In this document: one piece after another, positions 32,709 through 41,032 of the stretch | Layout of the letters: the number at the start of each line of letters is the position of its first letter | How positions within the stretch are numbered: the first letter of the stretch is position 1 | Assembly (NCBI RefSeq): GCF_028209885.1 | Contig: NZ_JAQLEM010000019.1 | Coordinates: forward strand, 1 to 45,985 | Reading direction: 5' to 3' | DNA length: 45,985 bases | Source: Collinsella aerofaciens | GTDB taxonomy: Bacteria > Actinomycetota > Coriobacteriia > Coriobacteriales > Coriobacteriaceae | The notes under the pieces: generated by a model | What the model saw: only the letters and a program-made list of their open reading frames with translations | Databases searched by the model: none | Told to the model about the DNA's origin: nothing | Made by a program: the position numbers and the translations under genes

Positions 32709-33875
32709 ATGTTCGAGAAGAGTGTCGAGGAGCTTACCGAGCTCGGCGCCCAGATCACCACGGCCGAGATTGCTCAGCAGCCCGAGCTTTGGCGTGATAC
32801 GCTCAACATCTATCGCGAGAACAAGGAGGCCATCGAGGCCTTTCTGGCTGAGGCTCGCGCTATGGGCGAGGGTCGTCTGTCTGTTGTCTTTACCGGTGCC
32901 GGTACGTCCGACTACGTTGGCGATACCTGCGCCCCGTACCTGCGTCACGCTGGCAACACTGATCTCTACGACTTTAAGCCCATCGCCACGACCGACATCG
33001 TGAGCGCCCCGCGCGACTTCCTGCGCGCCGAGGATCCCACGCTCGTGGTTTCCTTTGCCCGCTCTGGCAATAGCCCCGAGAGCCTTGCCGCCGTTGCCGT
33101 TGCCAAGGAGCTCGTCCACAACGTCAAGTTCCTCAACATCACCTGCGCTCCCGAGGGCAAGCTCGCCGTTGAGTCTGCCGATGATCCCAACGCGCTGACG
33201 CTGCTCATTCCGCGCGCCAACGACAAGGGCTTCGCCATGACCGGTTCTTATTCCTGCATGACCCTGCTCTCTACCCTTATTTTCGATACGGCCTCTGACG
33301 AGCAGAAGGCCGAGTGGGTCGAGACGATTGCCAAGATGGGCGAGGAGGTCATCTCTCGTGAGCCTGAGATCGCCGATTACCTGGCTGGCGACTTCAACCG
33401 CGTGACCTACTTGGGTTCTGGCTCCTTCGGTGGCCTTGCCCAGGAGAGCCAGCTCAAGATCCTCGAGCTCGCTCACGGTCTGGTTGCCACTTCTTACGAC
33501 ACCTCCATGGGCTATCGTCACGGACCTAAGTCCTTCGTCGACGATAAGACGCTCGTCTTCGTGTTCGTCAACAACGACGCTTACACCCGTCAGTATGACA
33601 TCGACATTCTCAACGAGATCGGTGGCGACGAGATCGCTCAGCACACCATCGCCGTTCAGCAGGAAGGTGCCACCGTCTATGAGGGTGAGTCCTTCACCTT
33701 TAAGGGCTACGAGGCGCTTCCCGAGGGCTACCTTGCTCTGCCGTTCGTAATGTTTGCCCAGGCTATCAGCCTGCTCAACTCCGTGCGCGTGGGCAACACG
33801 CCCGATACGCCGAGCCCCACCGGCACGGTTAACCGCGTGGTTAAGGGCGTGACGATTCACCCCTTCACCGCTTAA
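32709..33875 (+). CDS. agaS: SIS-domain sugar isomerase/deaminase AgaS
   Basis: 388 aa, same size as E. coli AgaS (384), which converts galactosamine-6-phosphate to tagatose-6-phosphate with release of ammonia. Two SIS domains: VFTGAGTSDYVGD and SFARSGNSPES in the first half, and VTYLGSGSFGGLAQESQLKILEL with MGYRHGPKSF in the second. No glutaminase domain, so it is not GlmS. GAGAGAGG before ATG 32709. It is separately transcribed from its own promoter and ends at a strong terminator. Confidence 0.93.
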   Translation: MFEKSVEELTELGAQITTAEIAQQPELWRDTLNIYRENKEAIEAFLAEARAMGEGRLSVVFTGAGTSDYVGDTCAPYLRHAGNTDLYDFKPIATTDIVSAPRDFLRAEDPTLVVSFARSGNSPESLAAVAVAKELVHNVKFLNITCAPEGKLAVESADDPNALTLLIPRANDKGFAMTGSYSCMTLLSTLIFDTASDEQKAEWVETIAKMGEEVISREPEIADYLAGDFNRVTYLGSGSFGGLAQESQLKILELAHGLVATSYDTSMGYRHGPKSFVDDKTLVFVFVNNDAYTRQYDIDILNEIGGDEIAQHTIAVQQEGATVYEGESFTFKGYEALPEGYLALPFVMFAQAISLLNSVRVGNTPDTPSPTGTVNRVVKGVTIHPFTA

Positions 33876-33893
33876 TCGCGTCCCCCTGCAAGG

Positions 33894-33930
33894 GCGCCCG
33901 TCCGCTCATAACGGCGGGCGGGCGCTTTTT
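33894..33930 (+). terminator. Intrinsic terminator of agaS
   Basis: GCGCCCGTCCGC (33894-33905) pairs over 12 bp with the arm at 33914-33925 (one T-G pair), then TTTTT. Confidence 0.9.
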
Positions 33931-33992
33931 GTTTTACGTGAGCTGTGTATAAGCATCACCACAGTCAACTGCTTTAGAAGCAAGGAGTGCAT

Positions 33993-35162
33993 ATGAGCAC
34001 GTACGCAATTAAGGCTGACAAGTTCTTCTTGCCGGCAGGCCCGCAACTGGGCGGCTATCTTATGGTCGAGGATGGCGTCTTTGGCGCCTGGCAGGCCGAC
34101 GAGCCCTCTTGCGAGATTAAGGACTACACGGGGTCGTGGATCGCACCGGGTATGGTCGATACTCACATCCATGGCTTCTACAACCACTCGACTACCGATA
34201 ATGATCCCGAGGGCATCGATATCAGCTCGACCGAGCTCGCCCGTCGCGGTACCACCAGCTGGCTGCCCACGACGTTCACCGATGGCGTCGAGCAGATCAA
34301 AGACGCCTGCGCCGCCATCGCTCAGGCGGACGAGGGTCGCGGCCCCGACTTCTGCGGTGCTCGCATTCAGGGCATCTACCTGGAGGGCCCCTTCTTTACC
34401 ATGAAGCACGTGGGCGCGCAGAACCCCGCTTACCTGATCGATCCCTCCGAGGAGGTCTTCGATCAGTGGCAGGAGGCTGCGGGTGGTCGCATCGTCAAGA
34501 GCGCCATGGCGGCCGAGCGCGACGGTGCCGCTGCTTATGCGGCTGCTCTGAATGCCAAGGGTGTGGTGACCAGCATCGGTCACTCCGACGCCACCTACGA
34601 TGAGTGCATCGCCGCCATCAACGCCGGTGCCAGCTGCTTTACGCATACCTATAACGGTCAGCGCGGGCTGCATCACCGTGAGCCCGGTGTCGTGGGCGCT
34701 GCCATGTCCACGCCCGAGACCTACGCCGAGATCATCTGTGACGGCAAGCACGTTAACCCTGCCGCCATCAAGGCGCTGCTGCAGGCAAAGGGCTGGCAAC
34801 ACACGGTGCTCATCACTGACTGCCTGGGCTGCGGCGGCATGCCCGAGGGCAGCTACACCAGTGGTGGCATGGACGTCATCATGAAGGACAACCTGTGCTG
34901 GCTCGCCGACGGCAAGAGCATTGCCGGCTCGGTGCTCACGCTTGCCCAGGGCGTCAAGAACATCGTTGACTGGGGCATCGCCAGCGCCGATATCGCCATT
35001 CGCATGGCAACCGAGGTGCCGGCACGCTCCGCGCACATCGAGGATAAGTGCGGCAGCATCATGCCGGGTCGCGACGCCGACTTTGTCGTGTTCGACCATG
35101 AGCTTACCCTCGTCGAGACGTATGTTGGCGGCCAGAGCGTCGGCAACGCCTTTACCGAGTAA
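33993..35162 (+). CDS. nagA: N-acetylgalactosamine/glucosamine-6-phosphate deacetylase
   Basis: 389-aa amidohydrolase that removes the acetyl group of the phosphorylated amino sugar before AgaS acts. Visible: DTHIHG (metal His pair), LEGPFF (metal Glu), IGHSDATYDE (His), THTYNG and HREPG loop, catalytic Asp in ITDCLG, and GRDADFVVFD at the end. ATG 33993 chosen because AAGGAG is 6 bases upstream; an in-frame GTG touches the site. GlcNAc and GalNAc forms are not separable here; the AgaS and tagatose kinase neighbours favour GalNAc. A broken copy of its 3' end lies at 37862. Confidence 0.93.
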   Translation: MSTYAIKADKFFLPAGPQLGGYLMVEDGVFGAWQADEPSCEIKDYTGSWIAPGMVDTHIHGFYNHSTTDNDPEGIDISSTELARRGTTSWLPTTFTDGVEQIKDACAAIAQADEGRGPDFCGARIQGIYLEGPFFTMKHVGAQNPAYLIDPSEEVFDQWQEAAGGRIVKSAMAAERDGAAAYAAALNAKGVVTSIGHSDATYDECIAAINAGASCFTHTYNGQRGLHHREPGVVGAAMSTPETYAEIICDGKHVNPAAIKALLQAKGWQHTVLITDCLGCGGMPEGSYTSGGMDVIMKDNLCWLADGKSIAGSVLTLAQGVKNIVDWGIASADIAIRMATEVPARSAHIEDKCGSIMPGRDADFVVFDHELTLVETYVGGQSVGNAFTE

Positions 35163-35174
35163 CGATAGGAAAAG

Positions 35175-35206
35175 ACGGCGGGCCCGAATCTGCTCGGACC
35201 CGCCGT
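35175..35206. terminator. Hairpin between convergent nagA and flavodoxin genes
   Basis: ACGGCGGG (35175-35182) and CCCGCCGT (35199-35206) with an inner CCGA/TCGG. No T run, but its place between convergent genes suggests a shared terminator. Confidence 0.55.
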
Positions 35207-35237
35207 ATGGGTTAAACGCTCAAAAGCACCTTCACAG

Positions 35238-35822
35238 TTACAGCTTGTTAGCGATCTTCTTTGCCGTGCGCTTGACGCCGGCCACCAGGCCTCCTGCAGG
35301 ATGCTCCTTCTCGTATGCTAGACGCTTCTCGCGCTTGGCGTACTCTTCGACGATGATATCGCCATATTCGTCTTCGATCTTGTCGAAGAAGTCGACGGCG
35401 CCCTTAATTTCCTCAGCGGTTGGGTGTCCCTTTTGGACACCGCCGGCGAGTTTGAACGGTCCCCACGTATCAAAGCCGGGGCAGCCGTAGACACCCATAA
35501 AGATGGCCTGCCTCATGCGGCAGATGCCATCGATATCCTTGCCGTACCACTTGTTTTTGCCACCGTAGGTCATAAGGCCAAACACCTTGTCCTGCGGCTG
35601 CAGCACGTTCGTGAGCACGCGTGCCATGTCCTTGTCGATCTCGGAGTAATAGATGCCCGTGGCGACACCGATCAGATGATATTCGTGCAGGTCGGGGTAC
35701 TCGTTTTTACCGAGCGCCTTGACGTCGAGGGTATCGATCTCGGGGTGTGCCTCGACGATGGCGTCCACGAGCTTTTTCGTATTGCCGTGATGGCGCGAGG
35801 CGTAGAGGATGATGGTTCGCAT
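35238..35822 (-). CDS. Flavodoxin-family protein
   Basis: 194 aa from ATG 35822 (AAAGG upstream). Flavodoxin-like fold: LYASRHHGNTKKLVDAI at the N terminus is the FMN phosphate loop, IGVATGIYYSEIDKD and VFGLMTYGGKNKWYGKD are the other flavin loops. The C-terminal 25 residues are basic. An electron carrier in the cytoplasm by family; partner unknown. It is not clearly part of the sugar pathway. Confidence 0.85.
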   Translation of the reverse strand: MRTIILYASRHHGNTKKLVDAIVEAHPEIDTLDVKALGKNEYPDLHEYHLIGVATGIYYSEIDKDMARVLTNVLQPQDKVFGLMTYGGKNKWYGKDIDGICRMRQAIFMGVYGCPGFDTWGPFKLAGGVQKGHPTAEEIKGAVDFFDKIEDEYGDIIVEEYAKREKRLAYEKEHPAGGLVAGVKRTAKKIANKL

Positions 35823-35978
35823 AAGAAGGCCTTTCAGCTGTAATTGCATCAATGTCTGTATGGTACCCCGTTACATGGCTGGGATACCGGACGCATCGAT
35901 GAACGTGCGGGTTTGTCCTTTGGTTAGGGCCGAGACGGGTACTTGCGAGCAAAAAGCAGTTGTTCGAAAGGATGGGCA

Positions 35979-36860
35979 ATGGAATACGCTCTCTCCAACG
36001 ATTCGATTTCTATTAAGGTGTCCACGGCTGGTGGTTCGTTTACCTCGATCGAGGCCGGAGGTCGCGAGTATCTGTGGCAGGGCGATCCCGCCGTGTGGTC
36101 CGGCCAGGCACCGATTTGCTTCCCGATTTGCGGAGGCTTGCGCGATAACAACGCCATGACGTTTGCCGGGCATCATGTAAAGCTCGCTCGCCATGGGTTT
36201 GCGCGCAAACAGGAGTGGAAGCTGCTGAGCCAGAGCGAGAACGAGCTGGCGATGTGCCTGGCTTCGGAGGATAACGCCGCGCTGCTGAGCGATTATCCGT
36301 ATCCGTTTAAGCTTGTCGCCCGCTATACGCTCGAGGACGCTGCCGTGCGCGTTTCCTACGAGGTCACCAACGAGGGCACCGAGGACATGCCGTTCTTTAT
36401 TGGCGGTCATCCCGGCTTTAGGTGTCCGCTCGATGAGGGCGAGGCCTATACGGACTACGAGCTGCGCTTTGAGAAGGACGAGGCTGCTGAGCTTTGCACT
36501 GCCGTCCCCTCGACTGGCTTGATTGACGTGGCAAACCGCTCCAAGAACCCCATGGTGGGAAAGACGCTGCCCCTGTCGCACGAGCTCTTCGATTTTGCGG
36601 AGACCATCTTTGACGTGCTCGAGAGCCGCCAGGTCACGCTTTCTAAGAAGGGGGAGGACAAGGGCGTCCGCCTGAGCTTTGAGGGCTTCCCATATCTCAT
36701 TGTGTGGAGCAAGCCCGAGGGCGATTTTGTGGCAGTTGAACCCTGGGGTGGCCTTTCGACCTGCTCCGATGAGGACGACGTGCTTGAGCATAAGCGCGGC
36801 TGTCTTGTCGCCAAGCCCAAGGAGACCGTCGTTCGCTCGTTCACGATTGAGATTCTGTAG
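35979..36860 (+). CDS. Aldose 1-epimerase family protein (LacX-like)
   Basis: 293 aa. Beta-sandwich mutarotase family; shorter LacX/YeaD-like members often sit in sugar operons. Visible: CFPICGGLRDN, RHGFARKQEW (His), FFIGGHPGFRCPL (His), and WGGLSTCSDEDD near the end. AAAGGATGG before ATG 35979. Followed by the LacC-like kinase after 59 bases. The sugar or sugar phosphate it acts on is not known. Confidence 0.88.
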   Translation: MEYALSNDSISIKVSTAGGSFTSIEAGGREYLWQGDPAVWSGQAPICFPICGGLRDNNAMTFAGHHVKLARHGFARKQEWKLLSQSENELAMCLASEDNAALLSDYPYPFKLVARYTLEDAAVRVSYEVTNEGTEDMPFFIGGHPGFRCPLDEGEAYTDYELRFEKDEAAELCTAVPSTGLIDVANRSKNPMVGKTLPLSHELFDFAETIFDVLESRQVTLSKKGEDKGVRLSFEGFPYLIVWSKPEGDFVAVEPWGGLSTCSDEDDVLEHKRGCLVAKPKETVVRSFTIEIL

Positions 36861-36919
36861 TCGCATGTATCCAATTCATTTTGCAAGGCACAAGAAGCCT
36901 GCGAGATAAGGAGCTAAAA

Positions 36920-37855
36920 ATGATCCTCACCGTTACGATGAACCCGTCTGTCGATACGCGCTATCAGCTCGATGAGCTCGTTATCGACGACGTCAACCGT
37001 GTGACGCCCGAAAAGACCGCCGGCGGCAAGGGCCTCAACGTGGCCCGTGTACTGGGTCAGCTGGGCGACGACGTTGTGGCAACCGGCCTGCTCGGCGGCC
37101 ACATGGGCGCCTATATGGCCGAGCTCATGGATGCCAACGGTATTAACAACGACTTTGTGCCCATCAAGGGCGAGACTCGCATTTGCCTCAACATCCTCCA
37201 CGCCGGCAACCAGACCGAGCTGCTCGAGAGCGGCCCGACAATTGCCCCCGAGGAGCTCGATGCCTTTACCGCCAAGTTTACCGAGCTTGCGGGCAAGGCC
37301 GCTGTCGTTACCATCTCGGGTTCGCTACCCCGCGGTGTCGAGGCAGACTACTATGCCAAGATCACGGGCATTGCCGAGAACGCCGGTGCCAAGGTGCTGC
37401 TCGATACCTCGGGTGCTTCGCTCGAGGCCGCCCTTAAGTCCGAAATTAAGCCCGAGCTGGTCAAGCCTAACCTGACCGAGATCAACGGCCTTCTGGGCAC
37501 GAACTTTACCACCGACGATGTGGACGAGCTCCGCGCCGCGCTCGCCTCTGATGCCCGCTTCTCCGATATCCCCTGGGTCGTCGTGTCCATGGGCGCTGCC
37601 GGCTCCGTTGGCTTCCACAATGGCCGTGCGTTCCGCGCGAAGACCCCCGATATCCCCGCCGTTAACGCCACGGGCTCTGGTGACTCCACTATCGCAGGCT
37701 TCGCGCATGCCATCGCTGCCGGCGCAGACGACGAGACGGTGCTGCGTACCGCCAACACCTGCGGCAAGCTCAACGCCATGGATCCCATGACCGGCCATCT
37801 GGTCATGGACCGTTGGGACGAGGTTTACAACGGCGTTGTCGTGACCGAGCTGTAG
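36920..37855 (+). CDS. lacC: Tagatose-6-phosphate/1-phosphofructokinase family kinase
   Basis: 311-aa PfkB-type kinase. Visible: LTVTMNPSVDTRYQLD start of the LacC/FruK group, TAGGKGLNVARVLGQLG substrate motif, KPNLTEINGLLG, and the ATP/anion hole NATGSGDSTIAGFA with catalytic Asp. AAGGAG precedes ATG 36920; the fit to tagatose-6-P comes from AgaS upstream. Fructose-1-P is the alternative substrate. The partner aldolase is not in the window. Confidence 0.9.
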   Translation: MILTVTMNPSVDTRYQLDELVIDDVNRVTPEKTAGGKGLNVARVLGQLGDDVVATGLLGGHMGAYMAELMDANGINNDFVPIKGETRICLNILHAGNQTELLESGPTIAPEELDAFTAKFTELAGKAAVVTISGSLPRGVEADYYAKITGIAENAGAKVLLDTSGASLEAALKSEIKPELVKPNLTEINGLLGTNFTTDDVDELRAALASDARFSDIPWVVVSMGAAGSVGFHNGRAFRAKTPDIPAVNATGSGDSTIAGFAHAIAAGADDETVLRTANTCGKLNAMDPMTGHLVMDRWDEVYNGVVVTEL

Positions 37856-37861
37856 GAGCTT

Positions 37862-38020
37862 GTGCTGCGGCCCCGGCATCGGTTGCCAGCTCATGTCGAC
37901 GACAAGTGCAGTAGCATTATGCCGGGGCGCGACGCCGACGCTGTCGTGTTCAATCCCGACCTTACCCTGGTCGAGACGCATGTGGGTGGCAACAGCGTCG
38001 GTAATGCGTTTGCCGAGTAG
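37862..38020 (+). pseudogene. Broken nagA 3' end
   Basis: In frame from GTG 37862 to TAG 38018-38020, the 52 residues end with DKCSSIMPGRDADAVVFNPD and LTLVETHVGGNSVGNAFAE, which line up with the last ~45 residues of NagA (DKCGSIMPGRDADFVVFDHE, LTLVETYVGGQSVGNAFTE). No metal-binding or catalytic part is present. It starts 6 bases after the kinase stop without a ribosome site. It is a remnant left by a duplication and deletion or recombination. Confidence 0.88.
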
Positions 38021-38052
38021 CCGCCAAAGAAATGATCTGAGAGGGGATTTAG

Positions 38053-38526
38053 ATGATTTACGGTGCATTGGGCGATATCGAGGAGTACCGCGGAATGCTC
38101 AAGGGCCTCGACGTGCTGATCGATTGGCTCGAGGAGAATGATCCGGCGCAGCTCGAGGTCGGCAGCCATCCGATTCTGGGCGACAAGGTCTTTGCGAACG
38201 TCATGGCTCCCACGACGCGTCCCGAAGCCGAGGCTCACTATGAGACGCATCAGCGCTATCACGACCTGCAGATCGACGTCGAGGGTCGCGAGGCCTTTAA
38301 GGTTGCCACGGGCAGCCTGACGCTGGTTCAGGAGTTTGACGAGAAGGACGACTACGATCTGGTCGATTCCGACGCCTCGATCGCCGGCGATCTTGCTGAC
38401 GACAAGTTTGCGCTGTTTGTTGCCGGCGAGCCTCACATGCCCACGCTCGAGTTCCAGGGCGATGGCGCGCAGCCGGTCAAGAAGATTTGCTTTAAGCTGC
38501 TTGCAGATGCTTACTGGGAGGAGTAG
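38053..38526 (+). CDS. YhcH/YjgK/YiaL family protein
   Basis: 157 aa, family DUF386, a cupin-like fold with conserved His/Glu metal site; seen here as HYETHQRYHDLQIDVEG. Members lie in amino-sugar and sialic-acid operons; one is linked to N-glycolylneuraminate use, most are uncharacterised. GAGGGG before ATG 38053. Followed by a terminator. Confidence 0.9.
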   Translation: MIYGALGDIEEYRGMLKGLDVLIDWLEENDPAQLEVGSHPILGDKVFANVMAPTTRPEAEAHYETHQRYHDLQIDVEGREAFKVATGSLTLVQEFDEKDDYDLVDSDASIAGDLADDKFALFVAGEPHMPTLEFQGDGAQPVKKICFKLLADAYWEE

Positions 38527-38586
38527 CGCGCTGCTCGGCTGAGCTGTTCGTGTTGCGAGCGTTATCCCTTGGGGGAGCTCGCTTGG

Positions 38587-38634
38587 GCCCCGCTGAACGC
38601 GGTTCCTTTGGGGATTGCGGTTGGCGGGGCTTTT
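38587..38634 (+). terminator. Terminator after the YhcH gene
   Basis: GCCCCGC (38587-38593) and GCGGGGC (38624-38630), then TTTTG. The large loop can form a smaller inner stem. Confidence 0.6.
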
Positions 38635-38700
38635 GTTGAGTAGGAGAGTTTCCGGCGGCGTTGTGCTTGGATTGGCGGAAGCGCGCCCGAAATCAGCAAC

Positions 38701-38722
38701 AAAAAAGCCGCCCAAAGGCGGC
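38701..38722 (-). terminator. Terminator of the tRNA gene (minus strand)
   Basis: Read on the minus strand: GCCGCC-TTTG-GGCGGC followed by TTTTTT. It lies 12 bases past the tRNA 3' end. Confidence 0.85.
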
Positions 38723-38734
38723 TATCTTGTGCAA

Positions 38735-38810
38735 TGGAGCCAGCGACCGGGCTCGAACCGGTGACCCCCGCTTTACGAGAGCGGTGCTCTACCAACTGAG
38801 CTACGCTGGC
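38735..38810 (-). tRNA. tRNA-Thr (CGU)
   Basis: 76 bases on the minus strand with a full cloverleaf: acceptor GCCAGCG/CGCTGGC, D arm with AGCTCAGTTGGTAGAGC, anticodon stem CCGCT/AGCGG with loop CTCGTAA giving anticodon CGT (codon ACG), TpsiC arm GGTTCGAGCC, and encoded CCA. Confidence 0.95.
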
Positions 38811-38967
38811 GGCCATATGATGACGCAACTGAGGCGTCAACGGCTGTCTATGATACGGGACATCGCACATCCGCGCAAGTGTTCTGACGGCTTTTCTCAC
38901 TTTAAATGCACTAATATTGGAGACGCGATGTCTTGCTCTTACGGGTCTCAAACAGAATGGGGTGGCG

Positions 38968-39450
38968 ATGGCTCAACCCAAGATTCTTCTCACACGCATC
39001 GACGACCGGTTTATTTGCGGGCAAGACATTGAGCTGTGGAACGAGGCGACTGGTTCCAACCTTGTCCTAATCGTCAACGATGAGATCGCGGCGGATTCGC
39101 GCCAATGGGCACCCATGAGGGCGGCGGCGCCAGAAGGCGTTTGGACACGGTTTTTCTCGGTGCAAAGGACCATCGATATCATTCATACCGCAACGCCGCG
39201 TCAATGGATTCTGGTCATGGTGGCCTCACCCGCAGATGCGCTCGCGCTGGTTAAGGGTGGTGTGCCAATAACCAAGATCAGCATTGGCCATATGCAGACA
39301 GGGGAGGGCAAACGCTCTGCAACGCCTGCCGTTGCCGTAGACGATATGGACATCGCCGCCTTCAAAGAGCTGCAAGAACTCGGCATAGAGCTAGAAATCC
39401 GCTATCTCCCCAGTTCCGCCCCCGATCCCATCGACAATCTGTTCAACTGA
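38968..39450 (+). CDS. Orphan EIIB paralogue with Cys in place of the active His
   Basis: 160 aa, the same length as the operon EIIB (29231) and alignable without gaps, roughly half identical by eye; KGGVPITKISIGHMQ, FKELQELGIELEIR and TRFFSVQRTIDII are shared. In the active loop RIDDRFICGQD, residue 17 is Cys where the operon copy has His. It has no EIIA, EIIC or EIID beside it. It may be a regulator that senses or sequesters EIIA, or a degenerate copy. ATG 38968 is chosen (GGGGTGG upstream). Confidence 0.85.
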   Translation: MAQPKILLTRIDDRFICGQDIELWNEATGSNLVLIVNDEIAADSRQWAPMRAAAPEGVWTRFFSVQRTIDIIHTATPRQWILVMVASPADALALVKGGVPITKISIGHMQTGEGKRSATPAVAVDDMDIAAFKELQELGIELEIRYLPSSAPDPIDNLFN

Positions 39451-39517
39451 TCCCTTGGGGACGGAGGAAAACGGATCATTTTGCCCTTGCGAGGGACGCG
39501 CGCGATGCCGCCTGTCA

Positions 39518-39669
39518 AAAACTATGCCCATTTACTACGTTTGATCGGTTATCGCCGAGCATGTCGAATTTGAGAAAAACAAAACCGCAGGTAGACGGCT
39601 CGCGCATTTAACAAAAACCGGTGCATGGTCGAGCATCCCGGGCTAAACGTAGTAAATGGGCATAGTTTT
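39518..39669. repeat. Inverted-repeat element with perfect 25-bp arms
   Basis: The arm at 39518-39542 (starting AAAACTATGCCCATTTACTA) is exactly inverted at 39645-39669. The 102-base interior has no gene but holds AAAACCGCAGGTAGA (39581-39595), also found at 28208-28222 upstream of the PTS operon. Before it, TGGGGACGGAGGAAAACGG (about 39455) looks like part of another GGGAC-type repeat. This fills the 324-base gap after the orphan EIIB. Confidence 0.72.
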
Positions 39670-39713
39670 GATATGTCACTCATACAGTCACAGCGAAAAA
39701 GAGCCCAAAAGAT

Positions 39714-39748
39714 GAAAAACGCCCGTCGGCGGTGTGCCGGCGGGCGTT
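39714..39748 (-). terminator. Terminator of galM (minus strand)
   Basis: AACGCCCG (39718-39725) and CGGGCGTT (39741-39748) with inner GGC/GCC; on the minus strand the stem is followed by TTTTT (39714-39719 complement). Confidence 0.78.
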
Positions 39749-39774
39749 GCTGTGCGATATGTCGCGTTGTGGGC

Positions 39775-40827
39775 CTAGTGCCTCATAAAGTGGTATTCGA
39801 TCACATTGCTGTAGGGATGACCGGGGCCCACGATGCCCTGGGGGAACAGCGCATGGTGCGGCGTGTCAGGATACATTTCGGCCTCGAGGGCAAAGCCGGC
39901 GCCCCAACCGTAGTTGGCATCGTCTTTGGCGTGTTCGTCGCCCAGCCAGTTGCCGGTGTAGAGCTGCACGCCCGGGGCAGTGGTGTAATAGTCCAGCTCA
40001 CGGCCGGTCCACATCTCCTCGACGTGCATCGCGCGGCGCAGATTACGGCCGTACTGATAGCCATCGATGCACAGGCAGTGGTCGTAGCCACGGGCCTGCT
40101 TAATCTGCGGGTCGTCGGCTTCCATGCCGGGCGCGACGGGGCGCAGCTCACGGAAGTCAAACGGCGTGCCCTCGACCGGAGCGATCTCTCCGGTGGGGAT
40201 ATTCTGCTCGTTGATGGGCAGGTAGTGGGCAGCGTTAGCAACAAAGAAGTGCTCACAGTCCATGCCGGCGTTGTGACCGGCAAGGTTAAAGTACGTGTGG
40301 TTGGTCATGGACACGTACGTGGCGCGGTCGCTCTCACAGCCATATTCGATACGGAAGCAGCCGGTGCGCGTCACGGTAAACACGGCCGTAAAGGTGCGGT
40401 TGCCGGGAAGGCCCAGCTCACCGTCCTCAAGCGAGGTGGTCATGCGCACGGCATTGTGGACCTCGTCGAGCTCAACGTCCCATACGCGCTTGTGCAGACC
40501 ATGCTCAAGATCGCTGTGCAGGTTGTTGGTGCCCTCGTTGGCGGGCATATGCCAGTCCGTGCCGGCGATGGTGATCGTGGCACCTGCAGTGCGGTTGGCC
40601 ACAGGTCCGATGGTCGCACCAAAGCAGGCGGGGTTGTCAAAGTAATCCTCGAGCTTATCGAAGCCCAGCACCACATCGCGCACGTTGCCGGGGATGTCGG
40701 GCACGTCGATGCCCAACACGGTGGCGCCATAGTCCATAATGCGAACGCAGATCTCGGGCCCGTTGAGGGTGTAACGATGAACGGGGGTACCGCACGGCGC
40801 GGTGCCGAAAAGCTCGGAAGTGATCAT
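39775..40827 (-). CDS. galM: Aldose 1-epimerase
   Basis: 350-aa mutarotase that interconverts alpha and beta anomers of galactose-type sugars. Visible: RTAGATITIAG (conserved Arg), NNLHSD (His), SMTNHTYFNLAG (catalytic His), GYDHCL, and FALEAEMYPDTPHH with the catalytic Glu. ATG 40827 with TTAGGA upstream; ATG 40887 would add a non-conserved extension. Alone on the minus strand with its own terminator. Confidence 0.94.
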   Translation of the reverse strand: MITSELFGTAPCGTPVHRYTLNGPEICVRIMDYGATVLGIDVPDIPGNVRDVVLGFDKLEDYFDNPACFGATIGPVANRTAGATITIAGTDWHMPANEGTNNLHSDLEHGLHKRVWDVELDEVHNAVRMTTSLEDGELGLPGNRTFTAVFTVTRTGCFRIEYGCESDRATYVSMTNHTYFNLAGHNAGMDCEHFFVANAAHYLPINEQNIPTGEIAPVEGTPFDFRELRPVAPGMEADDPQIKQARGYDHCLCIDGYQYGRNLRRAMHVEEMWTGRELDYYTTAPGVQLYTGNWLGDEHAKDDANYGWGAGFALEAEMYPDTPHHALFPQGIVGPGHPYSNVIEYHFMRH

Positions 40828-40972
40828 TTGGTTCCTAACATCGAGGTATTTCCGACAAACTGTAGCGCGAACAGGCGAGATTATCACTACACCCCACTAA
40901 AGCAGAGGGTATTTTTCTCAAAAAAGTGATGATTGGAGCTGTGCGGGCGTTCATTTCTGACGCGCGCGAGTC

Positions 40973-40981
40973 TGATACAAT
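40973..40981 (+). promoter_or_regulatory. Extended -10 box of the DeoR gene
   Basis: TGATACAAT is an extended -10 (TG-N-TACAAT) 51 bases before the GTG start. Confidence 0.5.
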
Positions 40982-41032
40982 TTGTTCGTTATTGTTTGAA
41001 TTGACGTGAGCGTGGAACAGCGAGGACTCATC

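Noticed and set aside
32709..33875. GlmS (glucosamine-6-phosphate synthase)
   Set aside because: No N-terminal glutaminase domain; length and context fit AgaS.
37862..38020. A functional 52-aa protein
   Set aside because: No ribosome site and clear match to only the last part of NagA; called a pseudogene.
39625..40929. A 434-codon plus-strand open frame opposite galM
   Set aside because: galM on the minus strand has all catalytic motifs; the mirror product is Val/Gly/His-rich without recognisable features.
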